From NCBI RefSeq assembly GCF_016802725.1, contig NC_052668.1, forward strand, positions 10,046,501 through 10,110,500: a stretch of 64,000 bases of DNA. Reading direction: 5' to 3'. The notes beneath the pieces are model-generated. The model made no database searches. It was not told the DNA's origin and saw only the letters and a program-made list of their open reading frames with translations. Positions 1-10,049 of the stretch are shown in pieces. Each line of letters opens with the position of its first letter. The first letter of the stretch is position 1. Both the position numbers and the translations under genes were made by a program. The DNA comes from Solenopsis invicta (taxonomy: Eukaryota; Arthropoda; Insecta; Hymenoptera; Formicidae).

Positions 1-274
1 TACAACAATGACAAACCCTAATAAAGCATTAAGTGTTATGCAGTCTTATGTCAAAAATTTGCGTAATTTACTTCAATAAATTGCATAACAACGGGACATC
101 AGTTCTATTATATGTCAGTCCGTAAAATTGTAAGAAAAGAGAAATTCCATGAATATAAAATCTATTTAATACAAAAACTGTGTAAAGAAGATTTTGATTG
201 TTGCATGGAATTTTACTGTATGAATGACGTTAAATATCGATAGAAATTTTCTATTTATAGGTAACATCGTTTTT

Positions 275-880
275 TCAGATAAAGCTACTTTTGAACTAAC
301 CGGGAATAGAAATCGATATAATTATAGATATTAGAGCGATGAAACTCCTTAGTGGATGCACGAGGCATATACTCTGATTCCACAAAAAGTTAATATTTGG
401 GTTGGAATTTTAAATAATCGAATTATTGGACTGTTTTTTATTGAGGGAAATCTAACAGCGGAGAATTATAATACTTAGCCATGTTTCAAAATAAAATAGT
501 ACCGGCAATACGAAACATTGTTCGTCAAAACTTGAATGACATTTGGTACCAGCAAAATGGGGGGCGCCACCTCACTATGGTTTACAAATACGCCAATGAT
601 TGAATAAAGTTTTCTCAAATAGAAGGATAGAAAAAAGGGGTTTACATTGAATGGTCAGCACGATCACCCGATCTAAATCCACTCGACTATTCTTTGTGGG
701 AATATTTAAAGGATTTATAATTTATAATACAAAACTTTAAAGTCTTGATGATTTTTGTCAACAAATAACAGATGAAATTAGGGCAATACCCTAATGTTTG
801 TAGGAATCTAGTTTCAAGTTTCCCTAATTGTCTAGTATATTGTCAGACTGTACAGATACATTAATTTGAGCATATGCTAT
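275..880 (+). pseudogene. Decayed mariner (DD41D-type) transposase remnant
   Basis: Conceptual translation, with many stops and frame changes, gives the catalytic half of a mariner/Tc1-superfamily transposase. Near 280 there is a block resembling SDKATFELTG (first catalytic Asp). WYQQNG follows near 545, with the second Asp lost. Near 655-700 there is SARSPDLNPLDYSLWEYLK, which holds the third Asp. The arrangement matches the better-preserved element at 31719-34184. The N-terminal DNA-binding part is not recognisable. The copy is clearly dead and old. Confidence 0.7.
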
Positions 881-959
881 AATCGTCGTTCTTCTAAAGC
901 AGAAATTGCAATGTTCTCAGCACGCGCGGGGATCTCGTGCATACAGTGGAATTAGATGG

Positions 960-1165
960 AGCCGAGCGCCAGTTGTATTAATTTTTAGGCCTCATAACTC
1001 GAAGTATTTAAAGAAAATAAACTTTGTTATAGTATTTGGAAAAGCGCTTGACATCAGATTCTGAAATAAAAAATAAGGTATTCTATTTAAAAAATCCATT
1101 TTTTTCTTGATTTGATTATGATGACATCCCCCAAGATCAAACTGGTATTATTAACTTTCAGTTGA
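960..1165. repeat. Decayed terminal arm of the same DD41D mariner
   Basis: This stretch follows the motif order of the 300-bp terminal repeat of the element at 31719-34184: ataactcgaagta, aaaataaactttgttata, then a TTTGGAAAAG-like block, then attctgaaat and a run of A/T. It lies just downstream of the transposase remnant, as expected for the 3' terminal arm. Divergence is high and the exact end is not visible. Confidence 0.5.
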
Positions 1166-1657
1166 CACACTATATTGAATTCGATATTTTGCCACACATG
1201 GATGTACGTTACTCGGACCATTTTCAATTGCGTATATCTCGGTATCTAATGCATAGAATTTGAACAATTTTTTTCTAATCGATACGCCAGAAGGTTAAGA
1301 AGAAGAAGAAATGGCTGCGAGAATCGAGAAATTGAATATATTTGAAATATTTGGAAAAATGGAAACGTACTCGCGAAAAAACGCAAAAAAAGCAAAATTT
1401 CTTTTTAAATTTGTAGTTTTGAAAGAAAAATCATTAGAAAAATTTTTCCAACTGTTTTTGAAAGATAAAACGTACTTTAAGAAAAAAAGATTATTATTTT
1501 AATTGTTTTTAAAAAGTATATTTATTCTACAAGGTGAAGTTAGGTAATTTTTTAGCATAAGAAAAGATGAGTTGGATAGAATGAATCATCCGTTTTCAAT
1601 TCTAAAACTTAAAAAAACGTAAAATATATACAATATAATATATTTTATTATTACTTA
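1166..1657. other. AT-rich stretch, no gene recognised
   Basis: It contains a 63-codon Lys/Phe-rich open frame at 1311-1502. Its composition looks like chance reading of A-rich DNA. No domain, splice signal or repeat supports it. Confidence 0.5.
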
Positions 1658-1909
1658 TTACATGGAAAATTTGCAATAAATTTTTGCTTTATGATGCTTA
1701 CACATCGATTTATCACATTTTAAACATTTATACATTGTTTTTCGATCAAGAGTAGACGAACATAATGCACATCTTTTTGGCTTGGCCACTTTATTGTCTG
1801 TCAACAAATTGCAAGAATCTTGATTTTCAAGAACATCTGTGTCTACAAAACTTTCGATCTGTGTACACAATACCGTTTGCAACGTTGAAAAAGCTGCACA
1901 ATGCGTCAA
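1658..1909 (-). pseudogene. piggyBac-type transposase C-terminal cysteine-rich domain
   Basis: An 83-codon frame ends in a Cys/His cluster: KRCALC, RKTMYKCLKC, MCKHHK and a final IYCKF. This C..C-(R-K-T)-C..C-C..H..-C layout is the zinc-binding tail typical of piggyBac-family transposases, just before the stop codon. The last Cys pair is incomplete, ending CKFSM. Nothing of the DDD catalytic core is visible upstream on the minus strand, so this is a C-terminal fragment. Only the tail supports the call; another Cys-rich DNA-binding protein is possible. Confidence 0.6.
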
Positions 1910-1929
1910 AAAAGGCTGATGAGAGCTAT

Positions 1930-2310
1930 AGTTAGGTGTCGTATGTAATTTTTACATTTTTCTGGGTTTCCAGTAAGTAAAATATCATTTTAGCAATGTT
2001 ACTGCAACGATATTCGAGCAACATGTAACGTTGTAGAACTTGTAGTTTGTAACGTTGTATACAACGTCATTGTGAATAAACTTTGATGTACATATTGAAG
2101 TTTTCTGTAACATTGAAATGGAAGATATGCAACATTGCATATAATATTGCATTAATGTTTTTCTTACGTTGCAACAACGTTTATCCCAAAATCAAAATAA
2201 GATTTCAAAAATGTTGCATTAATGTTTTTCTAACATTTTAACAACATTTGTCTCAATATTAACGAAATAGCGTTTCAGCAATCTTGTGTTATTTCTCTTA
2301 GGTTAAAAAA
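1930..2310. repeat. Imperfect ACGTTG-rich direct repeats
   Basis: Short blocks such as gtaacgttgta, tgcaacattgcat and ttgcattaatgtttttct recur, the last at about 2148 and 2216, with local dyad symmetry. There is no open frame and no known element. The look resembles the tandem block at 16918-17250. Confidence 0.45.
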
Positions 2311-2399
2311 ATATTTATTCTAAAATCTGCTTAAAATTATTATAAATATTTTATTTCTATTGTAATATTTTTATAATATTTTAAAAAACCAATTTTTGC

Positions 2400-2552
2400 A
2401 AAAAAGTTTCATTCTTAGAAATATTTTTCTGAAATTTCCAAGCGATCACCCATCCATGTTGCGACCCTGGCGAACGTTGCTTGATCTCTGTGATTGATCG
2501 CTGCGAACTAATCCCTCGTGATAACCTGTGAATACTTTGTGCTGATATGTAT
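2400..2552 (-). repeat. 5S rRNA-like SINE, part 1 (interrupted)
   Basis: Read on the minus strand, about 2437-2520 follows 5S rRNA. The plus-strand blocks ccaagcgatcacccatcca, acgttgcttgatctctgtga and gatcgctgcgaac are the reverse complement of the conserved 5S segments covering the internal promoter and the 3' half. Identity looks like roughly 70%, by eye. The repeat resumes at 4012 after a transposon insertion, and a second copy lies at 27235-27455. This fits a 5S-derived SINE (SINE3-like) better than a 5S gene, because flanking sequence is shared between copies. Confidence 0.6.
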
Positions 2553-3141
2553 ATGGGGCATTCCATGTAAAAGGGGTCCACCTAAAAATAAACTATTTGT
2601 GATTTTTAAAATAATAATGAAAACATGTTAGTGGCTGTATTGTATAAGGTTAATGATAAAAAAAGTAAGCATTATATGCCTTGCATCAAAGATATTGAAG
2701 GCTATCGCTTAAATTAAAAAAAAAATTTTTTTTTAACATTTTTAGCTAAAATTAAAAAATTTTTAGAGACACGATTTTTTAAGATTTTTTCCGTACTTTT
2801 AGATAAAAATATTAATTTTAGTGACAAAAATTTAATAGTATTAAAAAAAGTAATTTTTTAAGTTTTAAATTAAAAAATGAACAATTTTATCCATTTTTAA
2901 ATATCTGAAAAAATTTTCAAAAATACTTCAATACATGTAAAGTATCGTACTATAAAGCAAATTTTGGAATCGCAATGGGATCCTCCCAAAAACAAACATT
3001 TTTTCCAACGCAAAATTATAAATTCAACCGAAAGCTAGATAATATCAATTTTTATTGGCCAATTATTTAGTATTACGTAAATAACATATTTTTAACAAAT
3101 AACTATAAAGTGAAAAATAGTTGTGACGTCTGCATTATATA

Positions 3142-3738
3142 TTATTTAGATTTATTTACTTTTTTCTTTATTTTTTTGGAAAAAAGTCTCATTTCTTCAT
3201 TAAAACTGAATTTTTTAAAAATTAATTGATCTTCTCTTGCAGGAATAATTGCATGATATTTCAATGTACCCGGAATTGTTTTTGCTAATGCAAATCTTGA
3301 TTCCAAAAACTTACTTAATTTGTCGTGATTTGTCTTCAAACCAAATATAATTGTTGTCTCTTTCATATCACTTTTAGTCAACGTGTACAGTCGTGAGCTA
3401 AAAGGTTGCAACACATTTTCTTCGATGGTTTTTGGAATGTAGACTTGCTCATCGAACAGCAAACGTCATTGGTTCTTACCTGTGGACCCAACCAATTAAG
3501 CATCGAACCATCTAACAATTGAAGAAAATGTGTTGCAATCTTTTAGCTCACGACTGTACAATATTTCAGCATTGAGAATTACTTCCTTGCATTTTCTTGC
3601 AAAATAGCTTTTCTTACTAATTGTTTAAAATTTCCACTAATACCATCACAAAGACCTTTTCCATGTACTATAGCAAAGAAGTGCCATTTGGCCGTGATAC
3701 CAAAAAAATCATGCACATGGTAAAGCAAATTCTAATTT
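3142..3738 (-). pseudogene. Transposase-like ORF of the 2555-4011 element, broken by a MITE
   Basis: On the minus strand, 3738-3600 reads NLLYHVHDFFGITAKWHFFA followed by a His-Gly-Lys-Gly, Cys-Asp-Gly-Ile, Gly, Lys run. I recall a similar FFA..HGKG..DGI.G..K block from multicopy uncharacterised arthropod proteins thought to be transposon-encoded. The frame then has a stop and is interrupted by the MITE at 3388-3556. It continues at 3387-3142 with a Lys-rich C-terminus ending KKKVNKSK. The apparent Met start at 3462 lies inside the MITE and is not real. No catalytic triad was identified. Confidence 0.5.
3388..3556. mobile_element. 169-bp MITE with TA flanks nested in a transposon ORF
   Basis: Terminal inverted repeats of about 45 bp begin cagtcgtgagctaaaaggtt on the left and end with the complement of cagtcgtgagctaaaagatt. 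TA dinucleotides flank both ends (3386-3387 and 3557-3558). This is the structure of a mariner/Tc1-type MITE. It splits the reading frame of the host transposon, so it inserted later. Confidence 0.75.
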
Positions 3739-4011
3739 AATAATTATAATTTAAGGATTATAATTTATAAACGAAAAAAATCCTAAAAAAATATGTCTAA
3801 AAATTTTTTAAATTTGCTAAAAATGTTAAAGAAGAAAAAAAAATTTTTTAAATTTAAACGATAGCCTTCAATATCTTTGATGCAAGGCATATAATGTTTA
3901 TTTTTTCTATTGTCAACTTTATACAATACATCCACTAACATGTTTTCATTATCATTTTAAAAATCCCAAACGGTTTATTTTTAGGTGGACTCTTTTCACG
4001 TGGAATGCCCC

Positions 4012-4090
4012 ATATATAACTGGTAGATCCAGGTCATTATACGTTATCGAAAAAATGAAATATGTATAATTAAAGCTTATTATTTATATA
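4012..4090 (-). repeat. 5S rRNA-like SINE, part 2
   Basis: The sequence after the transposon resumes the repeat of 2400-2552. Its tail (ttatcgaaaaaatgaaat, then tatttatata) matches the tail of the copy at 27400-27455 (ttatcgaaaagatgaaac, tatttatata). That shared tail defines the repeat as a dispersed unit. Confidence 0.55.
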
Positions 4091-4260
4091 AACATATATA
4101 AAATTATAGTTGGACTTCCGTTTTCGGTAGCGAGAGTGATTGACGTATGTGTGGAGAGTGCAATTGATAAGCAGGTGTTAGGAAATAAGGTGAGACGTGG
4201 TGGAGTGCGAGAAAGTGAAGGGAAAGGGAAGAGACTGGGGGTGGAGGATGAATAAGGGTA

Positions 4261-7200
4261 GGGGAGACCGGGTATAGTTGTCTCAAGGGTAGGTTTTCAC
4301 AGCGGCCATAACAGAAAACTAAACAATCGAATGAGTTTATTTACTGACGTCGAAGGATCGCGATAGCAACATCTCCCTCCCTACTACGCTTCAGACGGCT
4401 CTGGAATGCCGTAACGGAGACACGTGCGTTTGTTTTTTTCACACAGTAAAAATAATTTTTTGTGCATCTGTGTCGAGTCTTATAAGTATACTTAAATTTT
4501 GCATAGTAATATACCTTTTAGTGTATTCATGATGCTAAATATGTGTTTCATGATATCGTTATATGGTTTTTTAAATAAACATTTATTTAAACTTATTTTG
4601 GGAAGTTATATTCTAAAACGTGTTTTGGGGCAGGTTGTCTCAGATTGACGGGGGCTGGTTTTCACATGTGGCAACCAACACCATGCACGCGTGTTGCTTT
4701 TTTTTGTTGATTATTTGGAATTTTACTACATAATCGTTTGTTTATTTCAGAGCTAGTCATAAAAATGCCATGGCATTATAAGAAAAAGTCTTCTCGAGGG
4801 CTTGTTTCACCAGCATTGATGCTGCGCGTTGCTAGAAAAGTGAAAAACCACTGTATATCTATAAGGTTTGTCGCAAAGGATTTTAATATTAATTATCGCA
4901 CTTTAACAAGATATTGTAAAAAATTTACTACCGAAGAGATAAGCAACACAACCGTATCAACACCATCCACAAAAATAGGTTATCAAAGGAATCGACAGAT
5001 TTTTACTGATGAACAGGAAGAAGAATTGGAAAAATACATACTTCTTGTTTCAAGTATTTATTTCGGATTGTCTTCCAAGGCTATTTGGAAAATAGCGTTT
5101 GAGCTTGCTATTTCTAATAATTTGAAAGTTCCAAAGTCTTGGGAATCGAACAAGCTAACTGGCTCCGATTGGTTTGTGTCATTTATGAAGAGACACTCTT
5201 CTCTCTCCATTAGAACACCTGAAGCCACCAGTTTGACTCGAGCCACCAGTTTTAACCAACATAACGTCAGAAGTTTTTTTGATAACCTTGAATCAGTAAT
5301 TAAAAAATATAATTTTCATTCACACGACATATGGAACATGGATGAAACTGGGGTGACTACGGTGCAAAAACCGATAAAGTTGTTGCTAGAAAAGGATTTA
5401 AGCAAGTTGGTGCTATTACCTCAGCCGAAAGAGGCACATTAGTCACCTTAGCTGCTGCTGTTTCGGAAGGTGGTAATTCAGTTCCATCATTTTTTGTTTT
5501 TTCGCGGGTGCATTTCAAAGACTATTTTATTAGAGATAGGCCTGTCGGCTGCAAAAAAGGAAGTAATTCTTCGGGTTGGATGACAGAAGAGCTATTTGTC
5601 GCTTTCTTGAAACATTTTCATAACCACGTGAAATTAACTAAGGAAAAATTATGTCTCTTGCTGTTAGACAATTACAGTTCTCACCTGTCCATTGAAGGAC
5701 TAAACTTTGCAAAGGAAAATGGCATAATAATGCTATCTTTCCCACCACACTGTACTCACCGCCTACAACCGTTGGACAGGTCGGTTTATGGACCTTTAAA
5801 AAAATACGTTAACAACGCAATGGATCAATGGATCATGGCAATCAGGACAACAAATGACAATATATAATATACCAGAAATAATTACGCAGGCTTTTCCTTT
5901 GGCAGCAACTCCATCCAATATTCTCACAGGGTTTAAAATCTGTGGGATTAGTCCATTTAATTGGGACATATTTCAAGAGCATGATTTTATGCCATCGTTT
6001 GTCACAGATAGACCACTAATTATGGTTCCTAATGACAAAATTGTACACAATGTTACAGAAAATCAAAATGATAACTCTGCCCTTAATTGTCGTATAATGC
6101 TTGAAGATCATAACACTGGCCCTAATGAATCTGCAAAGACTCCATATGATACTTCTGGCTTTGATGACCCTGTATTGACTCAAAATGATAACTCCGGCCT
6201 TAATGTTCGTGCAATGACACCACGAGATTTGACAAGCTGCCCAATGCCAGAGCTATCGCTGCAGCATCAAGCTACAAAGGAACCTACGGCCATCACTAGT
6301 CCTGGTCCAAGTGGTTTAAGAAGTTCTCTGATAATATTGCCGCAAGTTTTAAAACCTATACCAAAAACTCCCCCGCGCAAGTCGCAGCGAACTGATAAAA
6401 GGAAATATAAATCAGCAATTCTAACAGATACACCAGAGAAAACCTATTTAGAACAGAAAAAAAAGGAACAAGAAACGAAGAAGAAGAAAGTATCGAAACG
6501 TGTGTTGAGTGAGAATAACAAAAAGAAAAAAGTTTCTAAAGGAAAGGAAATTAAAAAGAAAGCAGATGACAACGACAAAGACGAGAAAGACGTTGAAGAA
6601 TTTTGCTTGGTCTGCTTGTCCCATACTCTGCTAGCAAGTCTAGAGAAGTCTGGATTCAGTGTCAGGATTGCAAGTTATGGGCTCACGAAGCATGTACACC
6701 TGATCAACTAAATTACATTTGCCAAAACTGTAATTCGGAATATTCAAACTGATTTTTTAGACTGACTGAATATAATTAGTTAAGTCAAGTATTTTTAATT
6801 GAAAAATATTGCGTTCAAAAAGATTAGTGACTTACTATAATTATATTCATGTTATTTTCGTTACTAGAATTTTAAGTTCGTTGAATAGGAGTTATTCGTT
6901 TAAAACGAATTTTAGTTATTTTATTTTTATTTTATTATAAATAAGAAAGTTTTTGTTTTATTCTTTGATAAAATTAGTTATGTACAACATTTTATGTTTA
7001 ATAAAAATACTCATATGATTTAAGAAAGTGTTTATTTTTATATTTTCCTCTTAATTGACTAGGTGACTACCTACCCCAGATACTGTGACAACTATCCCTG
7101 ACACGGGATTAGAAGTCACACTTCTTTCTTTTCACAAAAATGATAATATTTTCTCAATCGATAATGTTACAGTAAAAGTCTTTATTTCTTTTTAAACTAA

Positions 7201-7305
7201 AATAAATACACTCTCCATGAATATATAAATGTTATTGCTAAACTAAGAACGTGGGCACTAAAAATGCAAAAGAAAAAAAATGTGACTTCCAACCCCGGTC
7301 TCCCC
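4261..7305 (+). mobile_element. pogo/Tigger-like DNA transposon
   Basis: The element begins ggggagaccgggtatagttg and ends with the complement, accccggtctcccc. It is flanked by TA at 4259-4260 and 7306-7307. Its 3045 bp encode a plus-strand pogo-family transposase with three or so frameshifts. It inserted in the leader of the surrounding LINE, whose sequence resumes at 7306. Short terminal repeats and a TA target are typical of the family. Confidence 0.85.
4765..6752 (+). pseudogene. pogo-family (Tigger/jerky-like) transposase with C-terminal PHD-like finger
   Basis: The start MPWHYKKKSS begins a psq-type helix-turn-helix of about 60 residues ending YRTLTRYCKKF; a plausible acceptor, tttatttcag, lies just upstream. 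A CENPB-like second DNA-binding region follows (GLSSKAIWKIAFELA, SDWFVSFMKRH). The DDE core shows IWNMDETGV, LLLLDNYSSHLS and HRLQPLDRSVYGPLK, with the second and third Asp about 35 residues apart. Frame changes occur near 5370, 5850 and 6630. A Lys-rich linker precedes a Cys-rich tail (CLVC, IQCQDCKLWAHEAC, YICQNC) resembling a PHD finger, readable only after the last shift. The protein would have been about 650 residues; this copy is inactive. Confidence 0.85.
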
Positions 7306-7439
7306 TAAAGAGCGGGGGTAAGGGAATGGAGAGATAGAAGGGAAGTAGGTGGCCGAAGGGAGAGGGAGAGGGGAAAAAAGAAGGAAATATAGAAGTGAAA
7401 ATGTATATGAGAAGTATAGGAAAAAGAGGAAAAATAAGA

Positions 7440-7783
7440 AAAAAGAAGATAGTAAAAAGTATAAGATAGGCTTTTGGAATGTGGCAGGCATGGAAAACAA
7501 AGAGAAGAATTTCAGGGAGAGACTAAAAGAATGAGATGTGATGTTCTTGAGTAAGACTTGGTTACAGAAGAAGGGATAGGAAAGAGTTTAAAAATGGCTG
7601 CCAAAAGGATACATGTGGGAAGTGCAAGAGGCGGCAAGAGTAAGAAAAGGAGGGCAATGGGAGGAATGATTATGGGGATAAGGGAAGGGATAAGGAGAGA
7701 AAAGGATGATAGGGAAAAAAAGAGAAGGGATTACAAGCAGTAAAGTAAATTTAGGGAAAGAGTGGCGAAGGTTAGTAGGAGTA
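7440..7783 (+). pseudogene. LINE endonuclease, N-terminal part
   Basis: The frame holds KIGFWNVAGMENK, matching the first conserved block of APE-type LINE endonucleases (usual form xxxNVxGlxxK). It continues FLSKTWLQKKG, where a conserved Glu/Ser-Thr-Trp block is expected. Several frame changes follow, up to RRLVG at 7783, where the mariner inserted. The endonuclease nicks target DNA to prime reverse transcription. The remainder of the domain resumes at 9106. Confidence 0.65.
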
Positions 7784-9105
7784 CGAGGTGTGTTCAAAAA
7801 GTATCGCGAATTTTGAATTTTCGCGGGTTACGTATATTCGAATTTCGATCTTTTTGTGGCGTTATGTTGGTACTCATGTCTCTCACTTATGCCGACAAGC
7901 TCGGCCATTTTGAATGTTCACTTAATTGTTGACAGCTGCTTTGCTTGCACGTGTTTTGGATCGTCTTCGATTTTTACCTATTCAAAACAATGGATCAAAG
8001 AACCTGTATCAAATTTTGTGTGAAAAATGAAATTAAGTGCGCGGATGCATTCCGAATGTTGACTGTGGCATACGGAGAAGCTACCTTGGACCGAAGCAAC
8101 GTTTATCGGTGGTACAAAATGTTCTCAGAAGGCCGAGAAGATGTGAACGACGAAGAGCGTGCCGGACGCCCGAGCACTTCAACAACAGACGAAAAAATTA
8201 ATGAAGTGGAGAAAATGGTATTGGCCAATCGTCGAATCACCGTTAGAGAAGTTGCTGAGGACCTAAACATATCGATTGGCTCGTGCCATTCGATTTTTAT
8301 CAATGATTTGGGCATGAGACGGGTCGCCGCGAAATTCGTACCAAAATTGCTCAATTGCAACCAAAAACAGCATCGCATGAACATTGCTAATGAGATGTTG
8401 GACTCTGTCCGCGACGACCCAAATTTGCTCCAGAGGGTCATAACTGGTGACGAATCGTGGGTTTATGGTTATGACGTGGAAACCAAAGCTCAATCATCTC
8501 AATGGAAGCTGCCGCACGAACCAAGACCGAAAAAAGCGCGCCAAGTTCGGTCGAATGTGAAAGTTTTGCTGACAGTTTTCTTCGATTGCAGGGGCGTGGT
8601 GCATCATGAGTTCTTGCCACAGGGTAGAACGGTCAATAAGGAATATTACCTGCAAGTTATGCGCAATTTGCGCGAAGCAATCCGCCAGAAACGCCCGGAT
8701 TTGTGGAAGAACAAAAATTGGCTTTTGCACCACGATAACGCCCCTGCTCACACATCGTTGCTTGTGCGCGACTTTTTGGCCAAAAACAACACACTAATGA
8801 TGCCGCAGCCACCGTATTCCCCAGATCTGGCCCCCTGTGACTTTTTCTTGTTCCCTAAACTGAAGAGGCCCATGAAAGGACGACGTTACGCTACGCTTGA
8901 CGAGATAAAGACGGCATCGAAGGAAGAGCTGAACAAGATAAAAAAAAATGATTTTTTGAAGTGCTTCGAAGATTGGAAAAACCGTTGGCACAAGTGTATA
9001 ATATCTCATGGGGATTACTTTGAAGGGGACAAAATAGATATTCATGAATAAATAAATAATTTTTGAAAAAACACAAAATTCGCGATACTTTTTGAACACA
9101 CCTCG
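7784..9105 (+). mobile_element. Full-length mariner element, intact ends
   Basis: Two perfect 32-bp terminal inverted repeats begin cgaggtgtgttcaaaaagta. They are flanked by TA at 7782-7783 and 9106-9107. The 1322-bp length, TA target and single ORF are canonical for mariner. It interrupts the endonuclease region of the LINE, whose reading frame resumes immediately after it. With perfect ends and an open transposase it is the youngest-looking element in the window. Confidence 0.95.
7990..9051 (+). CDS. mariner transposase, apparently intact (353 aa)
   Basis: This is a cut-and-paste transposase acting on the element's own 32-bp ends in the nucleus. I chose the Met beginning MDQRTCIKFCVKNEIKCADA, which gives the family-typical length; an upstream Met at 7945 adds 15 residues. 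Residues 1-110 are the paired helix-turn-helix region (YRWYKMFSEGREDV, GRPSTSTTDEKI). The catalytic core has TGDESWVYGYD (first Asp), HHDNAPAHTS (second) and YSPDLAPCDFFLFPKLK (third). By hand count 34 residues separate the last two Asp, the mariner DD34D signature. No stop or frameshift is seen. The usual WVPHEL motif reads KFVPKLL here, so activity is not certain. Confidence 0.95.
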   Translation: MDQRTCIKFCVKNEIKCADAFRMLTVAYGEATLDRSNVYRWYKMFSEGREDVNDEERAGRPSTSTTDEKINEVEKMVLANRRITVREVAEDLNISIGSCHSIFINDLGMRRVAAKFVPKLLNCNQKQHRMNIANEMLDSVRDDPNLLQRVITGDESWVYGYDVETKAQSSQWKLPHEPRPKKARQVRSNVKVLLTVFFDCRGVVHHEFLPQGRTVNKEYYLQVMRNLREAIRQKRPDLWKNKNWLLHHDNAPAHTSLLVRDFLAKNNTLMMPQPPYSPDLAPCDFFLFPKLKRPMKGRRYATLDEIKTASKEELNKIKKNDFLKCFEDWKNRWHKCIISHGDYFEGDKIDIHE

Positions 9106-9741
9106 TATATGTGAATGGAGGAAAAAATGGGGCAGCTGAGAGAATGGATGGAGGATAGAGAGAAAGGGGTGAGGTGTTAATAGGAGGGGATTTCAATGCT
9201 AGGATGGAGAGAGAAGGGGGAAGATTAGAAGAGGTGATTAGAAGAGGGAGGGATAGAACAGGAAAAGAGGAGCTCGAAGGATGAAAAAATGAATAGAGAA
9301 AGAAAGAAACTATGTGGTTATATAGGAGCATTTGGATGGTCGATATTGAATAAAAGCGTAAAAGGAGATGAGGAGGGGGAATGGACGTATACAGGAGAGA
9401 AGGGAGGGACCGTAATAGATTACGTGATTGGGAATGAGGAGACAAAAAGGAAGGTGGAAAAGATGAAGGTGGAGGATTGGGTGGACTCCAACCATCAGCC
9501 GATAACAGTATGGGTGGAGGGAGGAGGGCGGAGTAAAGAGAAGACCGGGAAAGGAAAAGGGAAAGAAAGAAAGGGGGTTTGGACGGATAAGGAAAAAAAG
9601 AAATTTGAAGAATACTTTGGGAAAAGGGATAGTGAGGGGGTAGGGAAGGTTTGGAGGAAAATGAAGAAAAGAGTAGAAGTGGCATTAGAGAGTGGCAGTA
9701 GAGAAGGAAAAGAAAAAGGAACGAAGAGGATGGTGGGATGA
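9106..9741 (+). pseudogene. LINE endonuclease, C-terminal part
   Basis: After the mariner the translation gives LIGGDFNARMEREGGR (9178-9230), the GDFN block of APE-type endonucleases. It then gives GEWTYTGEKGGTVIDYVIGN and SNHQPITVWV (9379-9513). The last block normally reads SDH, so the Asp to Asn change would remove a catalytic residue. Basic, low-complexity linker follows. Frame changes separate the blocks. Confidence 0.75.
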
Positions 9742-10049
9742 AGAATGTAGGGATAGGAAAATAGAGGTTATGGAGGAATTAAAGAGGTAGAGGAAAAGAG
9801 GGGGAGAAGGGGAAAATATAAGGAAATAAGGAGGAGATACAGAAAACATTGTGAGGAGAAGAAGAAAAGGAAGAGGGAAAGATGGGAGAGAGGAAATAAA
9901 AGAAATAAGATTCAAAAAGAATGTACGGAAGGTAGTAAATAAAAGAAGGAGGAAGAGAAAAGGAATCAGGGAAGGAATTGAAAGGGGGGAGTGAGAAAAA
10001 ACACTTTAGATAGGTACTAAAGGAAGTGGAGTAGAGGATAAGAGGGGAG

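Larger units (their letters stand above)
2555..4011 (-). mobile_element. DNA transposon with GGGGCATTCCA terminal inverted repeats
   Basis: The ends are near-perfect inverses. Left is ggggcattccatgtaaaag; right is the complement of ggggcattccacgtgaaaag. Homology between the arms continues for about 150 bp (for example cttgcatcaaagatattgaa). The flanks read ATAT on both sides, which may be a 4-bp target duplication or part of the palindrome. The element sits inside the 5S-like SINE, whose two halves lie at 2400-2552 and 4012-4090. Its 1457 bp carry a degraded minus-strand ORF and a nested MITE. I cannot name the superfamily. Confidence 0.7.

Noticed and set aside
1311..1502. 63-codon Lys/Phe-rich ORF
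   Set aside because: Chance frame in A-rich DNA; no supporting motif.
2400..2552. Functional 5S rRNA gene
   Set aside because: Too divergent, interrupted by a transposon, and sharing non-5S flanks with another copy.
3142..3462. 106-codon minus ORF as an independent gene
   Set aside because: Its start codon and first ~25 residues are encoded by a nested MITE. The remainder is the C-terminus of a transposon ORF.
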